From JAWKIJ01 sp041394325 (GTDB taxonomy: Bacteria; Actinomycetota; Acidimicrobiia; Acidimicrobiales; Microtrichaceae), in assembly GCA_041394325.1 (NCBI GenBank), contig JAWKIJ010000001.1, positions 2,046,001 through 2,110,000 on the forward strand: a stretch of DNA of 64,000 bases. The letters run 5' to 3'. The notes under the pieces are model-generated. The model was not told the DNA's origin. It saw only the letters and a list, made by a program, of their open reading frames with translations, and searched no databases. Below, one piece after another: positions 53,535 to 62,825 of this stretch (position 1 is its first letter; the number at the start of each line of letters is the position of its first letter). The translations under genes and the position numbers were made by a program.

Positions 53535-55111
53535 CGGTCGAGGGCCACTTCGATCACCCGCGTCCCCCTCGTCTCACACCCGAGTTCGGCGGCCAGGCCC
53601 TCGGCGGTGTGGACCCCGACATGGCCTACGTGCACCGCAGCGCACAACGCCGACAGATCCGTGCCGTGGGGTGTGGCGAAGATCCGCTCGAACCGGTCGG
53701 CGTAGCGGCCGGCTCCCTGTTCGAGCAGGTGGAAGATGCCGCCGCCGTCGTTGTTGACGACGACGACGGTCAGGTCCGGATCGGGTTCCTCGGGGCCGCG
53801 GATCAGCCCGTTGGAGTCGTGCAGGAATGCGAGGTCGCCGAGCAATGCCACCGTCGGTCCGCCGGCGAGAGCGATTCCCGCGGCCGTGGAGACGAGGCCG
53901 TCGATCCCGGCGGCGCCACGGTTCGCCCACACCGCCGCCGGCAGCCGGCCGGGTCGGTGGCGGTCGGCGTGGCGCACGGACGTGGACGAACCGAGCAGGA
54001 CGCGGTTCGCGTGTTGCAACACCGCCCGTGCCACCGCGCCCCCGCCGAAGTGCTCCGCGTCGTGCCGTTCGACGGTGGCGGTGGCGACGCGGTCGGCGCG
54101 GTCCCAACCCGCCGCCCACCGGTCGTCCACCTCGCCGACGATCTGCAACTCGTCTGCGAGGTGGACACGTCGAGCGACGAAATCCGGATCGGCCCAGTCC
54201 GGGTGGGTGTTCACCACCGACACGTTCGTCGAGGGGTGGCTGAGCAGGCGGCCGAGTGCCCGACCGAGCGTCGGACGTCCCACGACGAGCACCTCCTCGG
54301 GCCGGTTCGCCGCCACGAAGCCGTCGTCGTCGATCAGCCAGGAGCCGGCACGGAGCGATCCGGGCCAAGCCCGGGCCGCGGCGGATGCCTCCACATGGCA
54401 CGGAAGTCCCCGCCGCATCGCAGAGGTCACGGCGGATCGGACCAGGGGCTCGGCGGCGGCCCCCACGACGACCAAGGTCCGCGGCGCGACGTCGAGGCGC
54501 TGCGATGTGGTCGAGGAGGTGACCGTGGTCCAGGGGTGGCGTTGTGTACGTCGGTCGGTCGCCGGCGTGTCGTCGGGATCGGGTGTGAGCGGTTCGGTGA
54601 ACTCCACGTTCAGCTGGACGGGGCCGGGGACGCCCCCGTGGCCGGCGGCCGCGGCGACGAGGCGGTCGGCCCACGATCTCACGGCACCGTCCTCGTCGGT
54701 GCTGCTCAACCGTGCGGTCAGGCGGACGGCCCGACCGAAGAGGCCGTGTTGGTCGATGGTCTGGTTTGCGCCGGTTCCGACCAGCACGGCCGGGCGGTCG
54801 GCGGTGAGGATCACGAGGGGGACGCCCGACATCGCGGCCTCGACGACGGCCGGGTGCAGGTTGGCGGCAGCGGTACCGGAGGTGCATGCAACCACGGCCG
54901 GCGAGCCGGACCCCGCCGCGAGGCCCAACGCGAGGAAGGCGGCACTTCGTTCGTCGATCCTCACGTGGAGCCGTGCACGTCCTGCCTGCTCGGCCGCCAG
55001 CATCGCGAAGGAGAGAGGGCCGTTGCGGGAGCCGGGCGCGACCACGAAGTCGCGGATCCCACCGCGAACCAGTTCGTCCACCAGTGTTTCGGCGACCCGG
55101 GTGCTGCTCAT
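53465..55111 (-). CDS. menD: SEPHCHC synthase (MenD)
   Basis: Thiamin-diphosphate enzyme that joins isochorismate and 2-oxoglutarate. 548 residues. MSSTRVAETLVDELVRGGIR and FVVAPGSRNGPLSFAMLAAE are the MenD start, RIDERSAAFLALGLA the next motif with the catalytic Glu region, CTSGTAAANLHPAVVEAAMS, then NVEFTEPL, NRGAAGIDGLVSTAAGIALA and the diphosphate/Mg motif LLGDLAFLHDSNGLI ... VVVNNDGGGIFHLL. Uses 2-oxoglutarate, as Kgd does. ATG chosen as first residue of the family; an open extension upstream is Arg/Pro-rich and unlikely. It faces menF tail to tail and follows menC by 58 bp. Confidence 0.95.
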   Translation of the reverse strand: MSSTRVAETLVDELVRGGIRDFVVAPGSRNGPLSFAMLAAEQAGRARLHVRIDERSAAFLALGLAAGSGSPAVVACTSGTAAANLHPAVVEAAMSGVPLVILTADRPAVLVGTGANQTIDQHGLFGRAVRLTARLSSTDEDGAVRSWADRLVAAAAGHGGVPGPVQLNVEFTEPLTPDPDDTPATDRRTQRHPWTTVTSSTTSQRLDVAPRTLVVVGAAAEPLVRSAVTSAMRRGLPCHVEASAAARAWPGSLRAGSWLIDDDGFVAANRPEEVLVVGRPTLGRALGRLLSHPSTNVSVVNTHPDWADPDFVARRVHLADELQIVGEVDDRWAAGWDRADRVATATVERHDAEHFGGGAVARAVLQHANRVLLGSSTSVRHADRHRPGRLPAAVWANRGAAGIDGLVSTAAGIALAGGPTVALLGDLAFLHDSNGLIRGPEEPDPDLTVVVVNNDGGGIFHLLEQGAGRYADRFERIFATPHGTDLSALCAAVHVGHVGVHTAEGLAAELGCETRGTRVIEVALDRQGDRAERARLSSAVAAALATAP

Positions 55112-55169
55112 CGACGTGGCGGGCCACGGTGCACGACGGCTGCGCCGTGGCCCGCCCGGCGGTCGCCGC

Positions 55170-56132
55170 TCACGCGGCAGCTCGTTCGGTGTCGGCCAGT
55201 CGCCGGATCCATCGTGCCCGGGTCGTGGGGTCGGCAAGGGCTCCGGACCCCGCGGACAGAAGGTCCGGGACGATCCGAGTTCCTGGAACGGTGATCGACC
55301 CGTCGACCGTACGGAGGGGTGTGGAGGTCACGTCGCCGTCGAGGAGGCGGCCGGTGCCCAGTCCGCACGCATAGGGCAGTTCGGGGAGGGCTGCGGCCAG
55401 CGCGAGTCCGGCCTGGAGGCCGATGGAGGTGTCGAGAGCGGATGACACCACCGCGGGGAGCTCGAGTCGCTCGGCCATTCGAAGAGCCGCGGACACCCCA
55501 CCGAGTGGTCCGACCTTGAGCACCGCGATGTCCGCGGCCCCGCGTCGGACGACGTCGAAGGGATTCTCGGCGAGGCGGATCGACTCGTCTGCCGCGATGG
55601 GGACCGGAACCGCTCGTCGCACGGCTGCGAGGTCGTCGACGTCGGCACACGGCTGCTCCACGTACTCGATCCCCTTGGCGGCACGGTGCAGCGCGCGGAT
55701 CGCCCCGATCGCGTCGGACCGTTCCCAAGCAGCGTTCGCGTCGATGCGAATTCGTCCGTCGGAGCCGATCGCATCACGCACCGCGGCGACACGATCGAGG
55801 TCGTCGCGGAGGGTCTGGCCCGCCTCGGCGACCTTCACCTTGGCCGTGCGGCAGCCGCCGGATCGCGCGACGATCGCGGCCGCTCGTTCCGGCCCGACCG
55901 CCGGAACCGTGCAGTTCACCGGCACCCGTCGACGTACCGGTGCCGGAAACGGGTGCGACGCGGCCTCCCGAGCGGCCGCGAGCCACGGAGTGCAAGCCGA
56001 GGGCGCGTAGTCGAGGAATGGCGCGAACTCCCCCCAACCCGCGGGACCCGGGACCAGCAGCCCCTCCCGGCGGGTCACACCCCGGAATCGGTTCGTCAGG
56101 TCGAGGGCGAACACGAGGATCCCGTCGTCCAC
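55170..56132 (-). CDS. menC: o-Succinylbenzoate synthase
   Basis: Enolase-superfamily dehydratase of menaquinone synthesis. 320 residues. Catalytic K-x-K in CRTAKVKVAEAG, metal ligands in IRIDANAAWERSDAIGAIRA, EYVEQPCADVDDL and PIAADESIRL, and the second lysine in AVLKVGPLGGVSAALR. The GTG start is 6 nt behind TAGCGT; an AGGAGG overlaps the start and is too close to act. Upstream of menD on the same strand. Confidence 0.93.
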   Translation of the reverse strand: MDDGILVFALDLTNRFRGVTRREGLLVPGPAGWGEFAPFLDYAPSACTPWLAAAREAASHPFPAPVRRRVPVNCTVPAVGPERAAAIVARSGGCRTAKVKVAEAGQTLRDDLDRVAAVRDAIGSDGRIRIDANAAWERSDAIGAIRALHRAAKGIEYVEQPCADVDDLAAVRRAVPVPIAADESIRLAENPFDVVRRGAADIAVLKVGPLGGVSAALRMAERLELPAVVSSALDTSIGLQAGLALAAALPELPYACGLGTGRLLDGDVTSTPLRTVDGSITVPGTRIVPDLLSAGSGALADPTTRARWIRRLADTERAAA

Positions 56133-56138
56133 CTCCTC

Positions 56139-56193
56139 ACGCTAGCGGTGCGCCACTCCGACGGCGGGTGCCCGGAGGTCCCACACCTACACT
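56139..56193. promoter_or_regulatory. Divergent leaderless promoters (menC / menB)
   Basis: TAGCGT on the minus strand (56139-56144), exactly 6 nt before the menC GTG. TACACT on the plus strand (56188-56193), exactly 6 nt before the menB GTG at 56200. The mirror-like spacing supports both start choices and suggests shared control of the two arms. Confidence 0.55.
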
Positions 56194-56199
56194 CGGGCG

Positions 56200-57129
56200 G
56201 TGGGCGATGTGATGGTGTCGGAGATCTTCGACGACGCCGCGTGGGCGACCGTGCCGGGCTTCGACTTCGACGACATCACCTATCACCGCAGTGTCGGCGA
56301 CGAGGCCTCCCGCTCCCGGGGGGTCGTGCGGATCGCGTTCGATCGCCCCGAGGTCCGCAACGCCTTCCGCCCTGGGACCGTCGACGAGTTGTACCGGGCG
56401 CTCGACCACGCTCGGATGAGCACCGATGTCGGCGCGGTGATCCTGACGGGGAACGGACCGTCGCCGGTCGACGGTGGTTGGGCGTTCTGCTCGGGCGGCG
56501 ACCAGCGCATCCGGGGTCGCGACGGCTACAAGTACGCCACCGGCGAGACGGCGGACACCATCGACGCCGGACAGGCCGGACGGCTGCACATACTGGAGGT
56601 CCAGCGACTCATCCGAACCATGCCCAAGGTCGTTCTGTGCGTGGTGCCGGGATGGGCGGCCGGGGGCGGTCACAGCCTCCACGTCGTGTGTGATCTCACG
56701 CTGGCCAGTGCCGAGCACGGTCGTTTCAAGCAGACCGACGCCGACGTCGCGTCCTTCGATGCAGGTTACGGGTCCGCGTACCTGGCCCGGCAGGTCGGCC
56801 AGAAGCGCGCCCGGGAGATCTTCTTCCTCGGTCGGGCATATGACGCCGACGAGGCCCGGCGGATGGGGATGGTCAACGAGGTCGTCGCGCACGCGGATCT
56901 CGAGCGCGTCGCCCTCGACTGGGCTCGCGAGATCACCCGGAAGTCTCCGACCGCCCAGCGAATGTTGAAGTTCGCGTTCAACATGGTGGACGACGGCCTG
57001 ATGGGACAACAGGTCTTCGCCGGCGAGGCGACCCGGCTCGGCTACATGACCGACGAGGCCGCGGAGGGTCGGGAGTCGTTCCTCGAGAAGCGTGATCCCG
57101 ACTGGACCGCCTTCCCCTATCACTTCTGA
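56200..57129 (+). CDS. menB: 1,4-Dihydroxy-2-naphthoyl-CoA synthase
   Basis: Crotonase-fold ring closure of o-succinylbenzoyl-CoA. 309 residues. VVRIAFDRPEVRNAFRPGTV, WAFCSGGDQRIRGRDGY (oxyanion hole and MenB-typical loop), VVPGWAAGGGHSLHVVCDLT, TDADVASFDAGYGSAYLARQ with the catalytic Asp-type residue and Tyr/Ser, and the end FLEKRDPDWTAFPYHF. GTG at 56200 chosen for the 6-nt distance to TACACT; an ATG four codons on is the alternative. Confidence 0.95.
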   Translation: MGDVMVSEIFDDAAWATVPGFDFDDITYHRSVGDEASRSRGVVRIAFDRPEVRNAFRPGTVDELYRALDHARMSTDVGAVILTGNGPSPVDGGWAFCSGGDQRIRGRDGYKYATGETADTIDAGQAGRLHILEVQRLIRTMPKVVLCVVPGWAAGGGHSLHVVCDLTLASAEHGRFKQTDADVASFDAGYGSAYLARQVGQKRAREIFFLGRAYDADEARRMGMVNEVVAHADLERVALDWAREITRKSPTAQRMLKFAFNMVDDGLMGQQVFAGEATRLGYMTDEAAEGRESFLEKRDPDWTAFPYHF

Positions 57130-57160
57130 TGGTGCGATCGGAGCGTGGGGGCCGCCCGCG

Positions 57161-58300
57161 GTGAGGCGGATTCGTGCCCTGGCGGTCGACCCGGTGCCGT
57201 CGGCCGAGCAACTCGACAACCTGCGAGGGGTCCTGGTTGACCCGGTGTCCGATGTCGTCCTGCCGTTCCCTGCCGGCGATCCCCCAGCCGCGTCGCGAGC
57301 GTGCGAAGCGGCCCGTCTCGCCGAACCCCTGTCCGGCGTTGAGGACGACGCGGAGGATCCCACGGTCGTCGCGATCGCGACGACCGGGTCCACCGGCGCG
57401 CCGCGTGTGGTGCTGTTGTCGCGATCGGCGCTTCAGGCCTCGATCCGCGCGACCGAGGAGCGCCTCGGTGGCCCCGGTCACTGGCTGTTGTGCCTCGGAG
57501 TCGACCACATCGCCGGGTTGCAGGTGGTGCTGCGAGCCGCAGCGGCACGGACCGGGTTGGGCGTGATCGCACCCGGTGGTCCCGGCTTCGCGGAGGCGTT
57601 TGCCGGGGTCGGTCACGAGCCGGGGCGTCGCTACGTGTCGCTGGTGCCCACCCAGCTCCGGCGCCTGCTCGCCGACGAAGCGGCCACCGCCGCGCTGGCC
57701 GGCTACGACGCCGTCCTGGTCGGCGGTGCCGCGTCGGATCCCACGCTGTTGGCCCGGGCGCGGTCCGCCTCGGTCCGTGTGGTCACCAGCTACGGCATGA
57801 CCGAGACGTGTGGTGGGTGCGTCTACGACGGTCGAGCACTGGCCCCCGTCGAGGTCTCCGTGGACGGTGCGGGTGTCATCTCCCTCGCCGGCCCGATGGT
57901 CGCCCGGGGCTATCGCGGTGGACCGGCGTTCGGCGGACGTGTCGAGACGAGCGATGTCGGTCGGTTCGTCGACGGGCGCCTCGAGGTGTTGGGTCGGGTG
58001 GACGACGTGGTCGTCACCGCCGGCCACAACGTCGCGCCGACAGAGGTGGAGGCGGCGATCAGAGCGGTGCCCGGGGTGCGTGACGCGGCCGTGTTCGGAC
58101 TCCCCGATCCAGAACGGGGACGGATCGTGGCGGCACTCGTGGTCGGTGAGGTCGGTGAGGAACGGATTCGCAGCGCCCTCGCCGTCACGCTGGCCGCTCA
58201 CGCCCGTCCTCGACTACTGGTGCGGGTGGAGGAGATCCCCCGGCGTGGGATCGGAAAGCTCGATCGCGCCGAGGCCGAGCGGTTGCTCCGTCGGGTCTGA
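57161..58300 (+). CDS. menE: o-Succinylbenzoate-CoA ligase (short MenE)
   Basis: ANL-family ligase making o-succinylbenzoyl-CoA. 379 residues, shorter than the Bacillus form, as in actinobacteria. VVAIATTGSTGAPRVVLLSR (P-loop), VVTSYGMTETCGGCVYDGR (A5), FVDGRLEVLGRVDDVVVTAG (A7/A8) and the C-terminal lysine in RRGIGKLDRAEAERL (A10). GTG start. Between menB and menE a short frame of 11 codons begins at the menB stop (TGATG, 57129) and ends on TGA overlapping the menE GTG (GTGAGG), which would let ribosomes step from one gene to the next. Confidence 0.93.
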   Translation: MRRIRALAVDPVPSAEQLDNLRGVLVDPVSDVVLPFPAGDPPAASRACEAARLAEPLSGVEDDAEDPTVVAIATTGSTGAPRVVLLSRSALQASIRATEERLGGPGHWLLCLGVDHIAGLQVVLRAAAARTGLGVIAPGGPGFAEAFAGVGHEPGRRYVSLVPTQLRRLLADEAATAALAGYDAVLVGGAASDPTLLARARSASVRVVTSYGMTETCGGCVYDGRALAPVEVSVDGAGVISLAGPMVARGYRGGPAFGGRVETSDVGRFVDGRLEVLGRVDDVVVTAGHNVAPTEVEAAIRAVPGVRDAAVFGLPDPERGRIVAALVVGEVGEERIRSALAVTLAAHARPRLLVRVEEIPRRGIGKLDRAEAERLLRRV

Positions 58301-58311
58301 GCCGCCTCGGG

Positions 58312-60048
58312 TCACCCTCTCGGCGTGGTGTCGCTGTTCGGCGGTGCGGTTCCGTCGGGGTCGACACCCACCTCGGCGGCCCGCCGGAACGCGACCCGGA
58401 CCGTGAGGGTTCCGTTGTCGTCGCGGGTCTCCGCGACCATGACCGTGCCGTCCGTGCACCGAGCGACGTAGACCCTCGCGCCGTCGGCGGTCACGCCTCC
58501 GCGTACCTCGGCGGGATCTCCGTACTCGACGCGGAGAAATTCCTGGAGCGTCGCGAGGCTGCTGCCGAGCAGCGAGGAGGGCTCGCGCCCCAGGAATTGG
58601 GCGCCGGGGGTGGCTCCGGTGATCGCGGCGACGACCGATCCGCCGTCGAGGTGAATCGTGGTCGCGGCGTCGAGCGCAGCGAGGTCGTCGGCCGTGGGCG
58701 GTGGGAGCACCGGTTCCGGCGCCGTGGGCGGAGCCGGTGTCGAATCGTCCGGCGGGGCCGAGCCCGGTGCGTCCTCGTCGCCATGAGGATCGGTCGCCGG
58801 GTCGATCGTGGGCGGGGCGATCGCAGATGGCTCGGCGACGGGTTCGGTCGCGGGGGAGTCGACGGTGGGGTAGGGCTCGGGGAACTCGGGATTCGACCGT
58901 CGGACGTCGAGGCCGCTGACCGGTGTCTCGGCCTGCAACGCGGCCAGGTGGGAGCGGAGCTTGTCCAACTCTGCGGACCATGTCCGTCGGCTTCGTCCGA
59001 GCGTCGAACCGTACCGTCGTTCGGTCGCCTCCATCTCGGCCACGACCGTGGCGATCTCGGCCGACGTCATGCGGTAGAGGCTCAGGTGGGCCGGTTGGGT
59101 GACGGTGTTGACGTCACAACCGATTCCTCGTCGATCGGCCTCGCGGCAGAACTCGAAGAACTCGTGCCAGTTGTTCCGCATGAGGCACATCGTCACCGTG
59201 ACGGTCGTACCGCGCCGGTCGGCGGCGTCGAGGAATCGGTCGAGGTTGGTCTGCACGTTGGCCCATGAGGAGCCGATCCGGATCGCCTCGTACGTGTCGG
59301 CGGTGGCCGCATCGAGCGACACCGCCACGTCGACCGGAAGTCGATCGATGATCCGCTCGACCCGGGGCGTCCACTGGGTCCCGTTGGTCGTCACGTGGAC
59401 ACGGCACTGCGGAGCATGGGTGGTGAGGAGGTCCATCAACCGCAGCGTCTCCGCCGCGAGGAAGGGCTCGCCCCGAGCACCTTCACCCTGCGGAGGTGCG
59501 GTACGAACTCGACGAGCTCCTCGAAGAACCGGTCGCCGTACACCGTCGGGAGGGGTTCGCGGTGTTCGCGTTGGGAGCGGATCGAGGAGGACCACTCGCC
59601 GTTGCACATCACGCACTGGAGGTTGCAGGTGTTGGAGATCGACAGCTCGAGCTGACGCGGCCACCGCGGATCGTCGGGCTCGTCGTCGTATTCGTCGAAC
59701 CACCGCGCGAAAGCGAGGTCCTCACGCCCCTCGTCGACGCGCCACTTGCAGAATTCGCAGCCGACCGTCAGGTCGTGCCGTTCCACGGCGCGCCGCAGTT
59801 CGGTGAGCGCTGCGCCGTCCCAGATCTCGCGGAGCGAGCGCTCTGCGACATTGCCGAGGAGTTGGTACACGTTCATGCAACACGCGCGGGCGAAGCCGTG
59901 CTGGTCGAGGTACAGCGACGCGAACGGTGCACTGCACGAGCGCAACGCCTCGGATCGGCGCGGGACGGGACGCCGTGCCGGCGGGGTCGAGCCGATCGTC
60001 CGAACCGCGACCCGCTCGGGAGCGACGGAGCGAGGTTGCCCACGACAT
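58312..60048 (-). CDS. Radical SAM protein with N-terminal cysteine cluster and a C-terminal PAS-like domain, two frameshifts
   Basis: About 578 residues. An N-terminal twitch/SPASM-like half cluster (CSAPFASLYLDQHGFARACC and TVGCEFCKWRVDEG) precedes the radical SAM site SISNTCNLQCVMCNGEWSSS (CxxxxCxxC-type spacing C-N-L-Q-C-V-M-C). A G-run deletion near 59470 hides KVLGGEPFLAAETLRL, the GGEP motif. CRVHVTTNGTQWTP and DVAVSLDAATADTYEAIRIG complete the barrel. Then a 70-residue Pro/Asp-rich linker and a C-terminal 110 residues (GATPGAQFLGREPSSLLGSS) that look PAS-like. Start: ATG at 60048, 6 nt behind TATCCT; a shift between 59945 and 60048 joins it. Substrate unknown. Confidence 0.82.
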
Positions 60049-60054
60049 CGCGGC

Positions 60055-60141
60055 AGGATACCGCCGCACGGATGGGGTGGCCCTGCGCCGGAGCGCGGCG
60101 GTGCCGGCGTGGGGCCACCGGCGACGGGCGGCTGGTACCCT
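60055..60141. promoter_or_regulatory. Divergent promoters between two radical SAM genes
   Basis: TATCCT on the minus strand (60055-60060) stands 6 nt before an ATG, which fits a leaderless start of the left gene. TACCCT on the plus strand (60136-60141) lies 40 nt before the GTG of the right gene, which has GGGGAGG as ribosome binding site. Confidence 0.4.
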
Positions 60142-60181
60142 GCACCCGGCGAACCGACCGCATCGGAGCAGGGGAGGCGAG

Positions 60182-61528
60182 GTGGACCACGACGACTCGA
60201 TCTGTCCGCTTCCCTGGCTCAACCTCTCGATCGACGTCGACGGCAGCTCCCGACCATGTTGCAAGTTCGCACATCTCCGCCCCGACAGCCCCTATCAGCT
60301 CGCGAATCTCCGTGAGCACTCCCTGGAGGAGGTCTGGAACGCCCCCGCCATGGTGCGGCTGCGAAAGGACTTCGCTGCGGGTGTCCGACCGGTCGAGTGC
60401 AGTTCGTGTTGGAACGAGGAAGCGGCGGGGATCCGCAGCTTCCGACAGACCTACCTCGACGATCGTGGTATCCGGGCCCGCCCCGACTACGGAGACTTCG
60501 GTCCGGCCCAGCCGGTCGGCCTGGACCTCAAACTCTCCAATGCATGCAACCTTCGCTGTCGTATCTGCGGTCCCACCGCATCGTCGTCCTGGCTCACCGA
60601 GGAGCTGTCCAACCCCGACCTCGCCGAATCGACCCGCGTCGAGTTGCTGGGCGCCAAGCGCTATCTGCTCTCCAACAAGCTGACCGACGATCCCCGCAAC
60701 AGCGGGACGCTGCGCGCCTGGGCGGCCTCTGTCGAGCACCTCGAGCTCACCGGTGGTGAGCCGATGTTCTGCCGGGAGTACCCCGAGGTCATCGACACGA
60801 TCGCGGAGCACGGTGACCTGGGCGACGTGACCATGGTGGTCACCACCAACGGCATGGTGGTCGACGAGCGCATCTTCGCCCACTTCGACGATTTCCGTTG
60901 GGTCACCATCACGGTCAGCGTGGACGACGTCGGAGCCCGTCTCGAGTACCAGAGGGCACCCGCGAAGTGGTCGACCGTTGCGGCCAACCTCGCCCGCTAC
61001 GGCGCCCTCGCGTCGGAGCGCGTCCGGGTCTGGGTCAATTGCTCGGTCAGCATCTTCAACGTGTGGTACGTCCCCGAGGTCGTCGACTGGATCGAGGCGG
61101 CGTACCCCGAAGGAGCGGTGCGGATGCGGCTCAACATGGTGCACGGCCCCGAGCACTTCAACGTCCGTTCGATGCCCGTCGCCCTCAAGGAGGTCGTGGC
61201 CGACCGGTTGCGGCTGGCTGCGCGTGACCGCTCCACCGTTCACGACCTGGGGCCGCAGATGTCGGAGTTGGTCGAGTTCATGATGGAGCCCGAGCCGGAG
61301 CCGGGAGCGTGGACCAGGGGCCTCGGGGTCATTGCAGAGCGGGATCTGCTCCGCGGCGAGTCATTCGCCGACGTCGCCCCCGAGTTCGTCGAGGCCGCGC
61401 GTGGGGTCGGGGCATGGCTCGAGGAGGCCGAAGCACTCCCGACCAGGGAGCCCACGCCCACGATTCGCTCGGTGGCAACCCGCATCGCCGCTCCGACCCG
61501 GCGCCTGGCCCGGACCCTGCGCCGGTGA
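60182..61528 (+). CDS. Twitch-domain radical SAM protein
   Basis: 448 residues. N-terminal auxiliary-cluster motif DSICPLPWLNLSIDVDGSSR then PCCKF (CPxPW ... CC) and VECSSCWNEEAAG give four or five cysteines for a second Fe-S cluster. The radical SAM site is KLSNACNLRCRICGPTASSS, followed by EHLELTGGEPMFCREYPEV and VVTTNGMVVDERIF. The last 60 residues end in a basic tail (RIAAPTRRLARTLRR). GTG start, GGAGG 5 nt upstream. The stop overlaps the GTG of the next radical SAM gene, so both are made together. Substrate unknown; the CPxPW start is shared with the twitch group of peptide- or sugar-modifying enzymes. Confidence 0.88.
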   Translation: MDHDDSICPLPWLNLSIDVDGSSRPCCKFAHLRPDSPYQLANLREHSLEEVWNAPAMVRLRKDFAAGVRPVECSSCWNEEAAGIRSFRQTYLDDRGIRARPDYGDFGPAQPVGLDLKLSNACNLRCRICGPTASSSWLTEELSNPDLAESTRVELLGAKRYLLSNKLTDDPRNSGTLRAWAASVEHLELTGGEPMFCREYPEVIDTIAEHGDLGDVTMVVTTNGMVVDERIFAHFDDFRWVTITVSVDDVGARLEYQRAPAKWSTVAANLARYGALASERVRVWVNCSVSIFNVWYVPEVVDWIEAAYPEGAVRMRLNMVHGPEHFNVRSMPVALKEVVADRLRLAARDRSTVHDLGPQMSELVEFMMEPEPEPGAWTRGLGVIAERDLLRGESFADVAPEFVEAARGVGAWLEEAEALPTREPTPTIRSVATRIAAPTRRLARTLRR

Positions 61529-62703
61529 GGTTCCGGAGGGGGCGCCCCGTCGACGCGACGCCGCCGACGGAGCGTGAACTCGCGATCGATCGCTATCGCC
61601 GGGGACGGTCGACCTTCGAACGGGAGGCGATCTGCAACGCGCCGTTCACCAACCTGTACTTCTCCGTCGACGGCCAGGCCTCGCCGTGTTGGCTCTACTT
61701 TCCGCCCGAGGTTCCGCGCTGGAGCCCCGAGCGGTCGATCGCCGACATCTGGAACGGCCCGGAGTTCACCGCGGTGCGCGAGGCGCTCCGGCGTGACGAG
61801 TTCATCGGCCGGTGTTCGGAGTGCGAGCACGACATCCTCACCGGCAACCGACCGCTCGCCGCGGCCTACGACTTCGACCATCCCCTGGGCGAGTGGCCCT
61901 CGATGCTCGAGCTTGAACTATCCAACCAGTGCAACCTGGCATGCGTCATGTGCCATGGTGGCCTGTCGTCGCGGATTCGCCGCGAACGCGACCACCTCCC
62001 GCCGATCGTCAGCCCCTATGACGACTCGTTCGCCGACCAGGTGGCCGAACTGCTGCCGCACCTCCGTGAACTCCGGTTCAACGGTGGTGAGCCGCTGATG
62101 CAACCGATCGTGCACCGCATCCTCGAACGCGTCGCCGAGCACCGGCCGGACCTCAAGGTCACCATCGCGACGAACGGCACCGTCCTCAACGACAAGGTTC
62201 GCTCGCTGATGGAGCGCTGCTCGCTGCACTTCAACATCTCGATCGACTCCCTGGTGGCGGAGCGCTACGAGGAGATCCGTGTCCACTCCGACTTCGACAC
62301 GCTGATGGCGAACTTCGAGCGGTTCCGCGCCTATTGCAAAGCCAACGATCGGACCCTGTGCGTCATGGTCAACCCGATGCGCATGAACTGGATGGAGATG
62401 GGCGACTACGTCCTGTGGTGCAACGAGCGGGACGTCCACCTGTGGTTCAACACCATTCGGGAGCCGCGCCATCTCGCGCTGCACAGCCTTTCGGGCGAGG
62501 AGCTCGCCGCCATCCACGAGGAGTTGTCGCGGTTCGACCGGTCGTCGCTCGACCCGCGACGGCTGACCGACAGGGGGCGTCACAACCTGGGCGTGTTCGA
62601 GCGCTTCGTCGATCACCAGGTGGCGACATGGCGGGACGAGGCCTATGCACGGGAGGAATCGGGTGGGGTGCCGGTAGCCTTGACCTCGACGCCGAAGACC
62701 TGA
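61525..62703 (+). CDS. Radical SAM protein with N-terminal cysteine cluster
   Basis: 392 residues. Auxiliary-cluster cysteines in EAICNAPFTNLYFSVDGQAS then PCW, and IGRCSECEHDILTG. Radical SAM site ELSNQCNLACVMCHGGLSSR, GGEP motif RELRFNGGEPLMQPIVHRI, and VTIATNGTVLND, SLHFNISIDSLVAERYEEIR. It resembles the left radical SAM protein more than its own operon partner (both have xxxCNLxCVMC and APFxxLYxxxxG). GTG start overlapping the previous stop (GTGA). No PAS-like tail. Confidence 0.88.
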   Translation: MRFRRGRPVDATPPTERELAIDRYRRGRSTFEREAICNAPFTNLYFSVDGQASPCWLYFPPEVPRWSPERSIADIWNGPEFTAVREALRRDEFIGRCSECEHDILTGNRPLAAAYDFDHPLGEWPSMLELELSNQCNLACVMCHGGLSSRIRRERDHLPPIVSPYDDSFADQVAELLPHLRELRFNGGEPLMQPIVHRILERVAEHRPDLKVTIATNGTVLNDKVRSLMERCSLHFNISIDSLVAERYEEIRVHSDFDTLMANFERFRAYCKANDRTLCVMVNPMRMNWMEMGDYVLWCNERDVHLWFNTIREPRHLALHSLSGEELAAIHEELSRFDRSSLDPRRLTDRGRHNLGVFERFVDHQVATWRDEAYAREESGGVPVALTSTPKT

Positions 62704-62719
62704 GCCTCCTTCCCGACGC

Positions 62720-62749
62720 TTGACAAGGACTTTGCGTTACTCTTACATT
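62720..62749 (+). promoter_or_regulatory. Sigma-70-type promoter before the 78-residue protein
   Basis: TTGACA (62720-62725) and TACATT (62744-62749) with an 18-bp spacer, in an AT-rich island unlike the surroundings. A consensus -35 hexamer is rare here, so expression is probably strong and independent of the radical SAM operon. Confidence 0.6.
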
Positions 62750-62825
62750 TGATGGTGCGTTTCGGCTCCCCGTCCCCGCAGGGTGCGCGCAACGGTCGAA
62801 TCAGAACTCTCGGAGTTGGCGCAAG

